Source: JAGDZR01 sp049115695
GTDB taxonomy: Bacteria; Bacteroidota; Bacteroidia; Cytophagales; Cyclobacteriaceae
DNA length: 64,000 nt
Reading direction: 5' to 3'
Assembly (NCBI GenBank): GCA_049115695.1
Contig: JAGDZR010000001.1
Coordinates: 186,001-250,000, forward strand
The translations under genes were made by a program, and so were the position numbers. Positions 1-8,772 of this stretch are shown piece by piece; the first letter of the stretch is position 1; each line of letters begins with the position of its first letter. The notes beneath the pieces are model-generated. The model searched no databases, was not told where the DNA came from, and saw only the letters and a list, made by a program, of their open reading frames with translations.

Positions 1-1550
1 AGACCACCGTAAACATTGTAGGGCTCCTCCATGTCCACGTTCACATAATAAAACTGACCAACTGGTATACTGTTACATTTTGACCAGGTTTCACCATTGT
101 CTTTCGAAATGTTTATCCCGCCATCATTCCCGAGGATCAAATGTCCTTCTCGATCAGGGTTGATCCAGAGTGCGTGATGGTCAACATGGACATTATCACC
201 ATTGATGGAAGCCCAGGATTTTCCGCCATCTTCAGATTTCAACACCGGCACGCCCAATATGTAGAGGTGATCCGGATTGAAAGGATTGTGCCTGATTTGA
301 CCAAAATAGTAGCCATATGAGAAAACCGTTGATTCGATATAATCTTCATGGGTTTTTGCCCAGGAGATTCCGCCATCGTTGGATTGATAAACTTCTGCAC
401 CTTTTACAGGAGTGTCGAAAAGCATACTATTTGCATCTTCCACATATGCGACCAGATCAGAGGGTTTGATTTTGCCTGCTTTTACATCTGACTTGATGTC
501 AACAGCATTGTATTTTCTAGGGAATCGCCTTCTGTCCAGGAATTCATTGATGTCATCATTGGCGAGTTGTAAGAATGCTTCTACCGTTATATTTCTCAAT
601 TTTTCCTTGTCAACGGTATATTCTTTCTTGTCATCAGCAACTCTTCGGTCCTGATTATCGAGTACAACGAATACCTGATCGTTTGCTCCATAGCTTATAC
701 CAACTCTGCCCATTCCATCTGTGTCAGGAAATCCACTGTCTGAATTGCTGATCAACTGCCAGGTGCTGCCTGCATCGCTTGATTTGTAAAGTCCTGATCC
801 ATTGCCTGCTTCCACAAAATTCCAGGCTTTACGGTCCTTTTCCCATGCTCCAGCAATTAGCTCATTTGGGTTTTCCGGATTGAACGCTAGTTCAATGATT
901 CCGGTCCTGTTATTAACGAATAAGGTCTTATTCCATGTCTTCCCACCATCGTCGGATTTATAGATTCCACGTTCCTTATTTTCACTGTAGAGGTGTCCTA
1001 GCGCACCAACCCAGATGATATTGGGATCTGTTGGGTGAATGATGATTCTTCCTACATGCTGTGTTTCGGCCAGTCCAAGGTGTTGCCAGCTTTGACCATT
1101 GTCCTCAGACTTAAAAACACCATATCCTGCATAACTGGAGCGGCTTGAATTATTTTCACCTGATCCAACATAGATGATGTTGTTCTTCCAGTCAACATCG
1201 ATATCTCCGATGGTCATGACTATTTCATTGTCAAAAAGAGGGGTGAAGGAGGCGCCTTCATTTTTTGTTTCCCATAATCCTCCTGATGCGTAGGCAACAT
1301 AGAAGTGAGTGTAATCGTCAGGATCAACGGCAATGTCCACTACACGGCCGCTCATAATTGTTGGGCCAATGTTCTTGAAAGGAATTTGAGTGATCAAAGA
1401 GTTTTCCTCGAGTAATTGTCGTTGTTCATATCCATTCCACCTTTCGGTAGCTGATGTGGGGGCTGGGTAGGTGGATGATTTTTTCTTTCGTTGAGCAGTA
1501 ACTGGCACTGTCACTGCTATTGTCAGAAGGAGGAAAATGAAGTTTTTCAT
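1..1550 (-). CDS. VPS10/sortilin-like BNR-repeat exported protein, 5' part only
   Basis: The reverse strand from 1550 reads open to the left edge, about 516 codons, so the C-terminus lies outside the window. It starts MKNFIFLLLTIAVTVPVTAQ, a clear signal peptide, so the product is exported. Repeated Asp-box-like segments (SEDNGQSW, SDDGGKTW, SSDAGSTW, SEDGGKSW, SKDNGETW) mark BNR/sortilin-type beta-propeller blades. Proteins of this family in Bacteroidota are about 1000 residues long and are usually annotated as glycosyl hydrolase or VPS10-domain protein. Many lack proven enzymatic activity, so I do not assign one. It is divergent from the ArsC-like gene with about 86 bp between the start codons. 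Confidence 0.85.
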   Translation of the reverse strand, partial: MKNFIFLLLTIAVTVPVTAQRKKKSSTYPAPTSATERWNGYEQRQLLEENSLITQIPFKNIGPTIMSGRVVDIAVDPDDYTHFYVAYASGGLWETKNEGASFTPLFDNEIVMTIGDIDVDWKNNIIYVGSGENNSSRSSYAGYGVFKSEDNGQSWQHLGLAETQHVGRIIIHPTDPNIIWVGALGHLYSENKERGIYKSDDGGKTWNKTLFVNNRTGIIELAFNPENPNELIAGAWEKDRKAWNFVEAGNGSGLYKSSDAGSTWQLISNSDSGFPDTDGMGRVGISYGANDQVFVVLDNQDRRVADDKKEYTVDKEKLRNITVEAFLQLANDDINEFLDRRRFPRKYNAVDIKSDVKAGKIKPSDLVAYVEDANSMLFDTPVKGAEVYQSNDGGISWAKTHEDYIESTVFSYGYYFGQIRHNPFNPDHLYILGVPVLKSEDGGKSWASINGDNVHVDHHALWINPDREGHLILGNDGGINISKDNGETWSKCNSIPVGQFYYVNVDMEEPYNVYGG

Positions 1551-1636
1551 GCTAGATTATTGTGATGTGGAGTAATTTACGGAACAGATAAGCAAAGCCT
1601 ATCTACAATTTTTTAAACCGCATAATAGCACGCTAA

Positions 1637-1978
1637 ATGGTCGAGATTTATCATAATTCCCGATGTGGAAAAAGCCGGCAGACATTAAAACTGCTCGAAG
1701 AAAGAGGAGAGCAAGTGAAGATTGTTGAGTATCTGAAAGAACACCCTGATAAAGCTACTATTAAGACAATTGTTAGTCAATTGGGGATCTCGCCACTTGA
1801 TTTAATAAGAAAGGGTGAGAAAATATTCAAGGAGCAATACAAAGGTAAAAACTTAAGTGATGAGGATTGGATCGATGCGATGGTTGATCATCCAATATTG
1901 ATTGAGAGACCCATTGTGATCAAAGAAGGAAGGGCTGCCCTGGGTCGTCCACCTGAAAACGTACTTGAAATCCTTTGA
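1637..1978 (+). CDS. arsC: ArsC-like glutaredoxin-type arsenate reductase
   Basis: This 113-residue protein has the length and fold signature of the Spx/ArsC family. The N-terminus reads MVEIYHNSRCGKSRQTLKLL with the candidate redox Cys at position 10, and the C-terminal half has HPILIERPIVI, matching the NPILxxRPIV segment of ArsC. Family members reduce arsenate to arsenite with glutathione/glutaredoxin, but Bacteroidota homologues next to no other ars gene may have another thiol role. No arsenite pump or ArsR regulator is nearby. Its stop codon overlaps the start of the downstream oxidoreductase, so the two are probably co-translated. Confidence 0.8.
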   Translation: MVEIYHNSRCGKSRQTLKLLEERGEQVKIVEYLKEHPDKATIKTIVSQLGISPLDLIRKGEKIFKEQYKGKNLSDEDWIDAMVDHPILIERPIVIKEGRAALGRPPENVLEIL

Positions 1979-2952
1979 AAGCATTATTCACAGAAGCATT
2001 TGGCTCCATTGGCAATTTGAAATTTGGAGAGGTTAAACTCCCTGAAGTTTCACCTGACTCAGTACTTATTGATGTGGCTTTTGCAGGAGTAAACTATCCA
2101 GACACCTTGATAGTGAAAGGGCTCTATCAATTTAAGCCTTCAATACCGTTCAGCCCTGGTTGTGAAGTGTCTGGTATTGTGAAGGAGGTGGGAGAGGATG
2201 TAGCGCATGTTGCTGTTGGAGATAGAGTCATTGGAATTACTGGTTGGGGAGGGTATGCTGAGCATGTCGTAGTGAAGGAGGAGTATGTATACAAGATTCC
2301 TGATAATGTCGAGCTAAAGGAAGCTTCAGTGCTGTTGGAAACATATGCAACTGCCTATCATGGCTTAAAAGATCGTGGCGCATTGATGCATGAGGAAACT
2401 TTGGTGGTGTTAGGCGCTAGTGGAGGAACAGGGTCGGCCGCTGTTGAAATCGGAAAGACCATGGGCGCTAAGGTGATTGCAGTAGCTTCCACGGATGAAA
2501 AGAGGTCGTTTTGTGAAGCACTTGGTGCGGATGTTGTTTTGGGGTATGAGCATATAAAAGAGAAGTTGAAGAAATTTGGTGGAGTTGATGTGGTTTTCGA
2601 TCCAGTAGGGGGAGAGGTGTCAGAGCAAGTATTTAGAACATTGAAACCCAATGGCCGCCATCTGGTTGTTGGGTTTGCAGGAGGTAATATCCCGGCACTT
2701 CCCTGGAACTTGCCTTTACTGAAAAGTGCGTCAATTGTAGGAGTGTTTTGGGGAAGTTTTTGGAGGAATAATCCTGGACAAAACAAAGAGAACAATGAGT
2801 ATCTCATTCGTTTGCTGAGCGGAGGATTTGTCAAGCCAAGAATCAAACACGAATTTGAGCTTAAAGACGGGGTGGAGGCACTCAGAATGCTGGAAGATCG
2901 AGAGATGATTGGAAAGGGAGTGCTGAGTATCAAGGCATCCATAAGTACATAG
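1975..2952 (+). CDS. NADPH:quinone oxidoreductase-like MDR protein
   Basis: 325 residues of the zinc-free medium-chain dehydrogenase/reductase family. The N-terminal GroES-like domain (about 1-120) includes GCEVSGIVKEVG. It is followed by a Rossmann domain with the NADPH motif LGASGGTGSAAVEIGK (about 146-161) and the DVVFDPVGG segment. The catalytic zinc ligands of alcohol dehydrogenases are absent, as expected for quinone reductases. The start codon is TTG at 1975, which shares bases with the TGA of the ArsC-like gene. The family-typical N-terminus (MKALF) supports this start, and I see no better ATG. Likely substrates are quinones or enones; the physiological one cannot be read from sequence. 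Confidence 0.88.
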   Translation: MKALFTEAFGSIGNLKFGEVKLPEVSPDSVLIDVAFAGVNYPDTLIVKGLYQFKPSIPFSPGCEVSGIVKEVGEDVAHVAVGDRVIGITGWGGYAEHVVVKEEYVYKIPDNVELKEASVLLETYATAYHGLKDRGALMHEETLVVLGASGGTGSAAVEIGKTMGAKVIAVASTDEKRSFCEALGADVVLGYEHIKEKLKKFGGVDVVFDPVGGEVSEQVFRTLKPNGRHLVVGFAGGNIPALPWNLPLLKSASIVGVFWGSFWRNNPGQNKENNEYLIRLLSGGFVKPRIKHEFELKDGVEALRMLEDREMIGKGVLSIKASIST

Positions 2953-3323
2953 GAATTCAATCGACTGATGCCTAATGAATTGTTCGCCTTATCAGCCTTT
3001 TACTAAAGGAATTGTAGGCACACTAGCATTTTCTTTTTCACAATAGCTATACCAATTAAAGTCTTCTTCCATTACTTAGTTAATGTGTGAAGCTGGTCCC
3101 AATATAAAACCTAAAGGTATTAGTTGTGGTTTTATTGTGATGGTAGATAAGATTAAATGGCTCAAAATATTGTCATTATTCAAATTGATTGACTGTGAAA
3201 TGATATTTTGATATTATGTGTAATGTGAAATTAATAATTATAATGAAACATTTATATAGTATATATCCGTACAATATATTGTATTTACGATAATATATTC
3301 TATAACTATAAACTCTATTCACT
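2953..3323. other. AT-rich intergenic region with a 14-bp palindrome
   Basis: This 371-bp gap carries no convincing gene. The proximal part, just before the SPFH gene, is very AT-rich and contains a perfect palindrome TACAATATATTGTA at 3270-3283, about 40 bp before the start codon. That could be an operator, but AT-rich palindromes also arise by chance. No TAnnTTTG box is obvious. Confidence 0.4.
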
Positions 3324-4691
3324 ATGACATTTCTAGGTATAATTGCTATTATTATTGGCTTAATTATGTTATTTCTTCGTTCCAATCTATCCGAAGAGGA
3401 CGTATTTTCTGAGGGACTCAGGGTTAGAAGAAAAGCACCGCCATTTTTCTTGATGTTTACAAAGAAGATTTCCATCTCAATTGCTTCTGCTGGCTTGGTT
3501 GTGGCCATGCTTCCATACTTGTTTTTCTGGTCTGAGCCAGGTTATCAATACTTTTTAGTTTATCCCACTGGAGGTACTGACGTTGTGATGACTCAAGGTG
3601 TGAAGTTCAGAGGATTGGCTAAAGTTGTGCCTTGGCAGAAGTATATTGATATCAAGGTAGTTGATAAGCAGCAGCGCGAAGGGTTGCGAGAAATTGAAGG
3701 TATTATGGACCCCATTCCGATACGATTCATTGATCAGGTGACTGCTACTGTGAAAATTTCTGGCCGCTTTCAGCTGCCTGCAGATGCTGAATCGTTTATA
3801 AATCTTGCAATTAAGTATCGAACAATGGATAATTTGGTTCAAAACACACTAATACCTACTATTCGCGAGCAAACCAATAATACTGGATATATGTATGCAG
3901 CCCAGGATTATATTTCCGGAGAAGCTCAGAGTTTCAGACAAACACTGGATGAGCAATTAAAGGATGGTGCTTATGCTGTGATCAAAATCGAAAACAAAGA
4001 TACGGTTTTTGAAGACATACAACATGAGGTAGCCAGAAGGGCGATTAAAGAAATCCAGACAAGTTATACGGTTGAAAAAGTGCTGGAAAACGGATTGCCT
4101 AAGCGAATACCTCATGAATTGACTGAGAATAATGTGATCGTTTCTCAAGTTATTGTCGATGATGTAGTACTCGAGCCTACATTCAAACAAAGATTGGAGG
4201 CGCAAAGAGACGAATCTGCAAAGCGACAGATTGAACAGCAAAAAGTAGAAACAGCAAAGGCTGCTCAATCCAGAATTATCGCAGAAGGTGAGCGGGACAA
4301 ATCCGCTGAAAGGGTCAATCAGGAAAAAGAACAAGTGAAACAATTGATTGCGATTGAAACCAAACTTAAGCAGGAAAAAACCAATAAGGAATTGGCCGCC
4401 ATTGCTTTAGAAACTGAGCGTTTGAAGTCTCAACAGAGAAAGGTAGCAGCTGATGCGATGGCCTATGAGAATGCCAAATTGGTTTCAGCAGGGCTAACTC
4501 CACAGGAACGTGCCGAATGGCAATATAAAACATCGGTAGGTGTGGCTGAACAGATTTCAAAACTTCAATTTCCTTCCACTATGATAATAGGGGGCGAAGA
4601 TGGTGGAGGAACTCCATTAGAATCGCTTATAGGAGCTGCAATGGCTAAGCAACTGACAACAAAGTCTAGTCAAGATGGATTTGGGAATTAG
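3324..4691 (+). CDS. SPFH/Band 7 domain membrane protein
   Basis: 455 residues. Two hydrophobic segments (about 1-18 and 50-69) precede a prohibitin/Band 7-like region (about 80-300). A long charged coiled coil follows (about 290-390, rich in Gln, Glu, Lys and Ala), then a Gly-rich tail. This layout is typical of SPFH proteins that oligomerise at the inner membrane and organise membrane domains or membrane proteases. No partner such as NfeD is adjacent. The gene stands alone and is followed by a strong terminator at 4719-4745. Confidence 0.8.
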   Translation: MTFLGIIAIIIGLIMLFLRSNLSEEDVFSEGLRVRRKAPPFFLMFTKKISISIASAGLVVAMLPYLFFWSEPGYQYFLVYPTGGTDVVMTQGVKFRGLAKVVPWQKYIDIKVVDKQQREGLREIEGIMDPIPIRFIDQVTATVKISGRFQLPADAESFINLAIKYRTMDNLVQNTLIPTIREQTNNTGYMYAAQDYISGEAQSFRQTLDEQLKDGAYAVIKIENKDTVFEDIQHEVARRAIKEIQTSYTVEKVLENGLPKRIPHELTENNVIVSQVIVDDVVLEPTFKQRLEAQRDESAKRQIEQQKVETAKAAQSRIIAEGERDKSAERVNQEKEQVKQLIAIETKLKQEKTNKELAAIALETERLKSQQRKVAADAMAYENAKLVSAGLTPQERAEWQYKTSVGVAEQISKLQFPSTMIIGGEDGGGTPLESLIGAAMAKQLTTKSSQDGFGN

Positions 4692-4718
4692 ACAAGCATA
4701 ACAGTTGAATCACTTGAA

Positions 4719-4745
4719 ACCTCGGATTTAATCCGGGGTTTTTTT
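4719..4745 (+). terminator. Rho-independent terminator after the SPFH gene
   Basis: ACCTCGGAT and ATCCGGGGT form a nine-pair stem with one G-T pair and a three-base loop, followed directly by a run of T. The end of the T run touches the stop codon of the convergent cyclophilin gene. Confidence 0.85.
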
Positions 4746-5382
4746 AGTTGATTGGCGGGTGAATGATATATGACTTCTGAATGTAGTCTAATTCTGGGAA
4801 GTGTTTCTGCGCGTACTGGTTGCCGTACTTTTCCAGCGAATCATAGTGATTCAAAGGTTCATTTTCGTACTCGTTGAAAAACTCCGAGACATTGTCCATA
4901 CCGGCAATCACTTCGGCAACCACCGGGAAACCAACAACATTATTATATCGAATGGTGTCAAGTCTGGGGCTGTTGTTTGATAAGTTAATAAAAAGCTGAG
5001 AGGATCGGGAATTTGGTCCATTTCGTGCAAAGGCAATTGTACCTAGTGTGTTTTCCTTCAGTACCGGTTCGTCTGGAATGGCGTAATGATTCCATGCCTT
5101 ATTTTTTACCGAATCATCGTTGATGCCAAATTGTGCAACATAATCCGGAACTACTCTGTAAACAGGCATGTCCTCAAAATAACCTCGATAGATCAATTGA
5201 TACAGCCGATCAACTGCCTCGGGAGACCATGCTCTTTTAGATCGAATGTCGAAATCTCCATGTGTGGTTTCAAACCTGGCATAAAATTCCTTGGGAGCTG
5301 GTTTGGAAAGCCACCTTTCTTTGAATGCTGTAGGGGCACAATCACAGAGTATCACCAAAAGGATAAACCAAATCCATCGCAT
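4744..5382 (-). CDS. Cyclophilin-type peptidyl-prolyl isomerase, exported
   Basis: 212 residues. The N-terminus MRWIWFILLVILCDCAP is hydrophobic with Cys residues at a lipobox-like position (LCDC is not a canonical lipobox), so the protein is exported and possibly a lipoprotein. The body matches cyclophilins: GDFDIRSKRAWSPEAVDRL, then VYRVVPDYVAQFG, which carries the catalytic Arg of the F-H-R-x-x-P motif, then FARNGPNSRSSQLFINL, equivalent to the conserved MARxxxPNSxxSQFFI segment. A role in folding periplasmic or outer-membrane proteins is likely. It converges on the SPFH gene. Confidence 0.88.
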   Translation of the reverse strand: MRWIWFILLVILCDCAPTAFKERWLSKPAPKEFYARFETTHGDFDIRSKRAWSPEAVDRLYQLIYRGYFEDMPVYRVVPDYVAQFGINDDSVKNKAWNHYAIPDEPVLKENTLGTIAFARNGPNSRSSQLFINLSNNSPRLDTIRYNNVVGFPVVAEVIAGMDNVSEFFNEYENEPLNHYDSLEKYGNQYAQKHFPELDYIQKSYIIHPPIN

Positions 5383-5422
5383 ACCTTAATTTAATCAATT
5401 CTAGCTGTATAACAGCTTACCG

Positions 5423-5926
5423 TCAATAGTCCCTCAATTGCGGAGAGTAGGTATTTAAAATTTGTTTGAGGTGATGCTCGAGATGAGCGATATAGTCAAA
5501 TGCCAAATAATTGAATGTGGCAGGAGAAGAAGGAGATAGGTGCTTCATGCATATTTTGTCCAGGTTGTGTTCTTTGAACTCGAAATGCATGGTATCATCA
5601 GGTATGCTGTTCAAAACTTCAGCGATTATCATATTATGCTTATGCCACAATTCAACTATGTCTCTCCAGCCGATAGAATTGTAGCGCGCTAGCTTAACCC
5701 ATTGGTCTTGATCATAGCTACTGAAAATCATTTCTTCATGTATGGAACCGTTGATAAACCTGGTGTGATTGACTATTGCTGAGTCAATCAGGTGTCCCAG
5801 GATTTCGCGCTTGGACCAGCGGGTGGGCTTTCGCTTTATTTTACTGTCTAGATCAGTGATAATCAAAAGTTCTGGCTTGATTTTGTCTATGATCTCTTTT
5901 AGCAATACTCCCGGATTGTCACTCAT
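5423..5926 (-). CDS. DinB/YfiT-like four-helix bundle protein
   Basis: 167 residues with the pattern of the DinB superfamily: WSKREILGHLIDSAIVNHTRF early on, with a His that can bind metal, and YIAHLEHHLKQI near the C-terminus, supplying the second and third His. Several family members are metal-dependent thiol S-transferases (bacillithiol or mycothiol), but many are uncharacterised. It lies 32 bp downstream of the VOC gene on the same strand, so the two may share a transcript. Confidence 0.8.
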   Translation of the reverse strand: MSDNPGVLLKEIIDKIKPELLIITDLDSKIKRKPTRWSKREILGHLIDSAIVNHTRFINGSIHEEMIFSSYDQDQWVKLARYNSIGWRDIVELWHKHNMIIAEVLNSIPDDTMHFEFKEHNLDKICMKHLSPSSPATFNYLAFDYIAHLEHHLKQILNTYSPQLRDY

Positions 5927-5958
5927 TTTATTCTCTTATTACAGAGCAAGATAAAAAA

Positions 5959-6588
5959 TTAATGGAGGACTACAATTCCTGAAGGCGTTAGAATATTAGC
6001 ACTAAGAAATGGATTTGGGCTAAGGAAAACATTGAGATCAAAACCCAGGGTTTCAAGCTGTTGCTTTACCTTAATTGCATGGGGGTGTCCACCTTTCATT
6101 GAGATCAACTCTCCACCAAATGGAAGGCTGAGGGATGGATGTTGTGTTTCTCCCCAATCCAGCCAGAAGGGAATGAGTCCATCTCCATGACTGAAATCCG
6201 GGCTTGTCATTCTCCACTGTATAACGCCGTTTTGATGTGACTTTCTTCGCATTTCAATGAGATCTCCTGTTGGAATCTTATTTTGAGTTGCAATACTTAT
6301 GATCTCTTCTAAAGGTTCTTGTGAAGTAGCAGCCCAGCCTATCAACTTTGGTTCTGAAAGGTCATCTATTCCCATCCAGCTAGGATAGTCATTTTGCTGG
6401 TCCGGGTCGGGAGCGAGGATTTCGAGGTAGGTGTTGCCCCCCAGTGATAACAACGCATTTTTTGTCCCAAACCCCGGATGGCTGCCTCCAGGTACCGGTT
6501 TAACGCCCAATTTTTCATGAATTATGGCAATCCCCTCATTCAAATCAGGAGTACCATAAATAATATGGTCAATGTTTACTTGATTCAT
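5959..6588 (-). CDS. VOC-family protein (Glyoxalase_3 type)
   Basis: 209 residues. The start VNIDHIIYGTPDLNEGI and the following HPGFGTKNALLSLG and TYLEILAPD segments match the glyoxalase-like domain of the vicinal-oxygen-chelate superfamily, with candidate metal ligands His8 and the Glu of YLEI. Such proteins may be dioxygenases, lyases or binding proteins, and no substrate is suggested by context. It probably leads a two-gene unit with the DinB-like gene. Confidence 0.75.
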   Translation of the reverse strand: MNQVNIDHIIYGTPDLNEGIAIIHEKLGVKPVPGGSHPGFGTKNALLSLGGNTYLEILAPDPDQQNDYPSWMGIDDLSEPKLIGWAATSQEPLEEIISIATQNKIPTGDLIEMRRKSHQNGVIQWRMTSPDFSHGDGLIPFWLDWGETQHPSLSLPFGGELISMKGGHPHAIKVKQQLETLGFDLNVFLSPNPFLSANILTPSGIVVLH

Positions 6589-6881
6589 TGTTAAGCGGTA
6601 AGTACAAATTGAATCATTCCTGGATAAGGTATGAAAAAATTCCCATAGTTGAAATGAGATCTAACTCAATTTGCAAGACTGTTAAAAAATTATTTTCAAC
6701 ATGCGGAAATCTGTCTTATCTCTGATTTCAAAAGGTACCATAAATGTCAAAAAATGAGGATCGTTAAACAAATTATGGGTGCGGGCATTACTTAAACACC
6801 CCTATTATCTTACGAAAGAAGACAATAGGGGTGTGTGACATTAGATACTTTTGTTGAAAGTTTTAATTCATTCAGGTTTGA
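6589..6881. other. Intergenic region without a gene
   Basis: About 290 bp. Apart from the hairpin at 6796-6834 I see no ORF, repeat or promoter box that I can support. Confidence 0.4.
6796..6834 (-). terminator. Hairpin beyond the 598-aa secreted-protein gene
   Basis: CACCCCTATT (6797-6806) and AATAGGGGTG (6824-6833) form a perfect ten-pair stem, extendable by one, with a 17-base loop. On the minus strand it lies 47 bp past the stop codon. The T run after it is short, so it may act as a weak terminator or a 3' end stabiliser. Confidence 0.5.
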
Positions 6882-8678
6882 TTATTCGCCGATATTCCAG
6901 ATATCATCATAGCCAGCCTCTACTTCCTTGGTTCTCATACTATTGATCCCTGCTTTTAGGGCTTGAAGAAGTTGTTCATGACTACAAACTTTGAGTAATT
7001 CTTCCGGATCAGACATGACAGCATCGGAACTAAAAGGAACTCCAGTATTTCTTGTGACTAATCCGCTCATATAGGTGCCTTGTTTATCATTATTGGTTTC
7101 GTCTCGACCTTCTATACTCGTGGTGAGTTTAGGGATTAGGACTACATTGTTGTCTTTGTTTGCTCCAATCGTAAGGGATAAGTTAATGGAAACAAGCCCA
7201 TCAACATCTCCAGCTGCTTTCATCATATTGACCTGCGGGTTGTCTGCCGTAAAATTGGAAGACCGATTAGCGAAAAGTTCTCTCATATTTTGAGGAGTAC
7301 TTCTTTGAGTTCCCTTGTAGGATCGTTTCACTTCCTTTTGGGTGTTCTCATCTGTCGCTGGAAAAAGCGTGCTGTATTGTGGTGCACCAACCACATCTTC
7401 GACCGGAACGAAATTGATATTGTACTCGCTCTCGAAGAAAGCGACTATGTCTTTATAAATTCTGTTCAGCACATGATCCCAATGGCTATCTGGGAGTTGC
7501 GGAAACTCCAATGTAGTGGTGGTAATCGTAGTACGTGTGTACCTCGTATTGCCAACCGTCCACGAGCTTGAATTTTCTTCTGTTTCGGTATGAAATGTCT
7601 TAGCAGACATGGTGAAAGAAACTAGGCCAAATTTGCTTGCTTCAGAAAATGGAATACCTGTTTGTGCATTTGGTTTGTGAAGACTATATCCAGCTCCTTC
7701 TGCCTCGCCTGTTATTTTTAGCGCATAGAGCATGCCATCATCTTGCTTTCCTTTGACGATGACCGGCAACACAGAGTATGTTCTAAGACTAATGTCTGAA
7801 GCCGCCACATTACCAGGATTCTGTCGTTCGTCGTATTGGTCTTTGTTGAGTAGGCGTTCACGCTCGATAATCAGGTAGTTTTCACCTTTGTTGAAATTTG
7901 CTATGTCGGTATGACTGGCAGTTATTTCAGTGTTGGCAAAGGCCGCTTTTGGGATAGTGACTGTTCTTGTTGCTTCAGTGCCAGCATCCAGATCTGCAAA
8001 GTGATTTAAAAATCTAGCACCCATGGCATCTGTAATCATTGAAACTCTCACTTTGGTGCCTTCAGACCCAGGAGGGTTTGTAAATTCAATTGTCAGATCT
8101 TCATCCAGGTTGACAATGGGTAGGGACTGTTCACCATTGACAGATAGTAAATGAATGTCTGGAACCGGGTCTACTGAAAAGGATGCCTCATCACCTGAGG
8201 CAGTTTTGATGCCCAGCTCAACGGGCCCAACAGGAGGTAAGTAAAACCTTTTGCCATATGATCCAGGTCCAACTGATTGCACAGGTTCTCCGTTGATGGT
8301 TATTTCTCCATTGACATCATAGACGCCAATGCCGTCATTTTTCATAAAGGTAACTCCAACCATGTAGTCACCTTCTTGAGTGGCTTCTGGCCAGTAGTTG
8401 GCTTCAGATGTACCAATTTCAGGCGGGTAAACTCCGCTGACGTAAGTGATCTTGGCCACTACCTCATTAAGTGCGTCGGTTTGGGATGTCATCAAATTGG
8501 CGGTCAGGTTTCCCATACGTTCGCCAATGCTCATTTTCTTCTTTTTGGGTCCGGCTTCTCCATCCTTTCCCTCTTTTCCAACGTTGACGTTGATGTTTTT
8601 TAATTTACTTTTTAGTTGTGCATCTGCAGCCCCTAGGGTCAAGATGAACATTGCTGTGACTAGCGCGATTCTGTTCAT
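6882..8678 (-). CDS. Secreted protein of unknown function
   Basis: I chose the ATG at 8678 (598 residues) over the upstream one at 8702 because it gives a standard signal peptide, MNRIALVTAMFILTLGAADA followed by Q. The mature N-terminus is Lys/Gly-rich and charged. The rest is mostly beta-strand-like and polar with no membrane segment, containing a Thr-rich stretch (TRYTRTTITTTTLEF) and no catalytic motif that I recognise. It stands alone between two hairpins. Best described as a periplasmic or surface protein of a Bacteroidota-specific family; no function is assigned. Confidence 0.75.
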   Translation of the reverse strand: MNRIALVTAMFILTLGAADAQLKSKLKNINVNVGKEGKDGEAGPKKKKMSIGERMGNLTANLMTSQTDALNEVVAKITYVSGVYPPEIGTSEANYWPEATQEGDYMVGVTFMKNDGIGVYDVNGEITINGEPVQSVGPGSYGKRFYLPPVGPVELGIKTASGDEASFSVDPVPDIHLLSVNGEQSLPIVNLDEDLTIEFTNPPGSEGTKVRVSMITDAMGARFLNHFADLDAGTEATRTVTIPKAAFANTEITASHTDIANFNKGENYLIIERERLLNKDQYDERQNPGNVAASDISLRTYSVLPVIVKGKQDDGMLYALKITGEAEGAGYSLHKPNAQTGIPFSEASKFGLVSFTMSAKTFHTETEENSSSWTVGNTRYTRTTITTTTLEFPQLPDSHWDHVLNRIYKDIVAFFESEYNINFVPVEDVVGAPQYSTLFPATDENTQKEVKRSYKGTQRSTPQNMRELFANRSSNFTADNPQVNMMKAAGDVDGLVSINLSLTIGANKDNNVVLIPKLTTSIEGRDETNNDKQGTYMSGLVTRNTGVPFSSDAVMSDPEELLKVCSHEQLLQALKAGINSMRTKEVEAGYDDIWNIGE

Positions 8679-8703
8679 AGATGTATTTTGTAGGTAGTTC
8701 AAA

Positions 8704-8738
8704 AATAAAAAAGACGATTCCGGTGTGGAATCGTCTTT
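8704..8738 (-). terminator. Rho-independent terminator of the M20 amidohydrolase gene
   Basis: AAAGACGATTCC (8710-8721) pairs perfectly with GGAATCGTCTTT (8727-8738) around a five-base loop. On the minus strand it is followed by TTTTTTATTTTT. It ends the amidohydrolase transcript just before the next gene. Confidence 0.9.
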
Positions 8739-8772
8739 GATGGTATTTTATACTACCGTGAATCACGGATAA

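Noticed and set aside
2358..2960. 200-codon minus-strand ORF
   Set aside because: Antisense shadow of the quinone oxidoreductase; composition (Pro/Ser-rich) is typical of shadow frames.
5423..6588. DinB-like and VOC genes as an antibiotic or thiol-detoxification pair
   Set aside because: Both families are too broad and no resistance-specific residues or context are visible.
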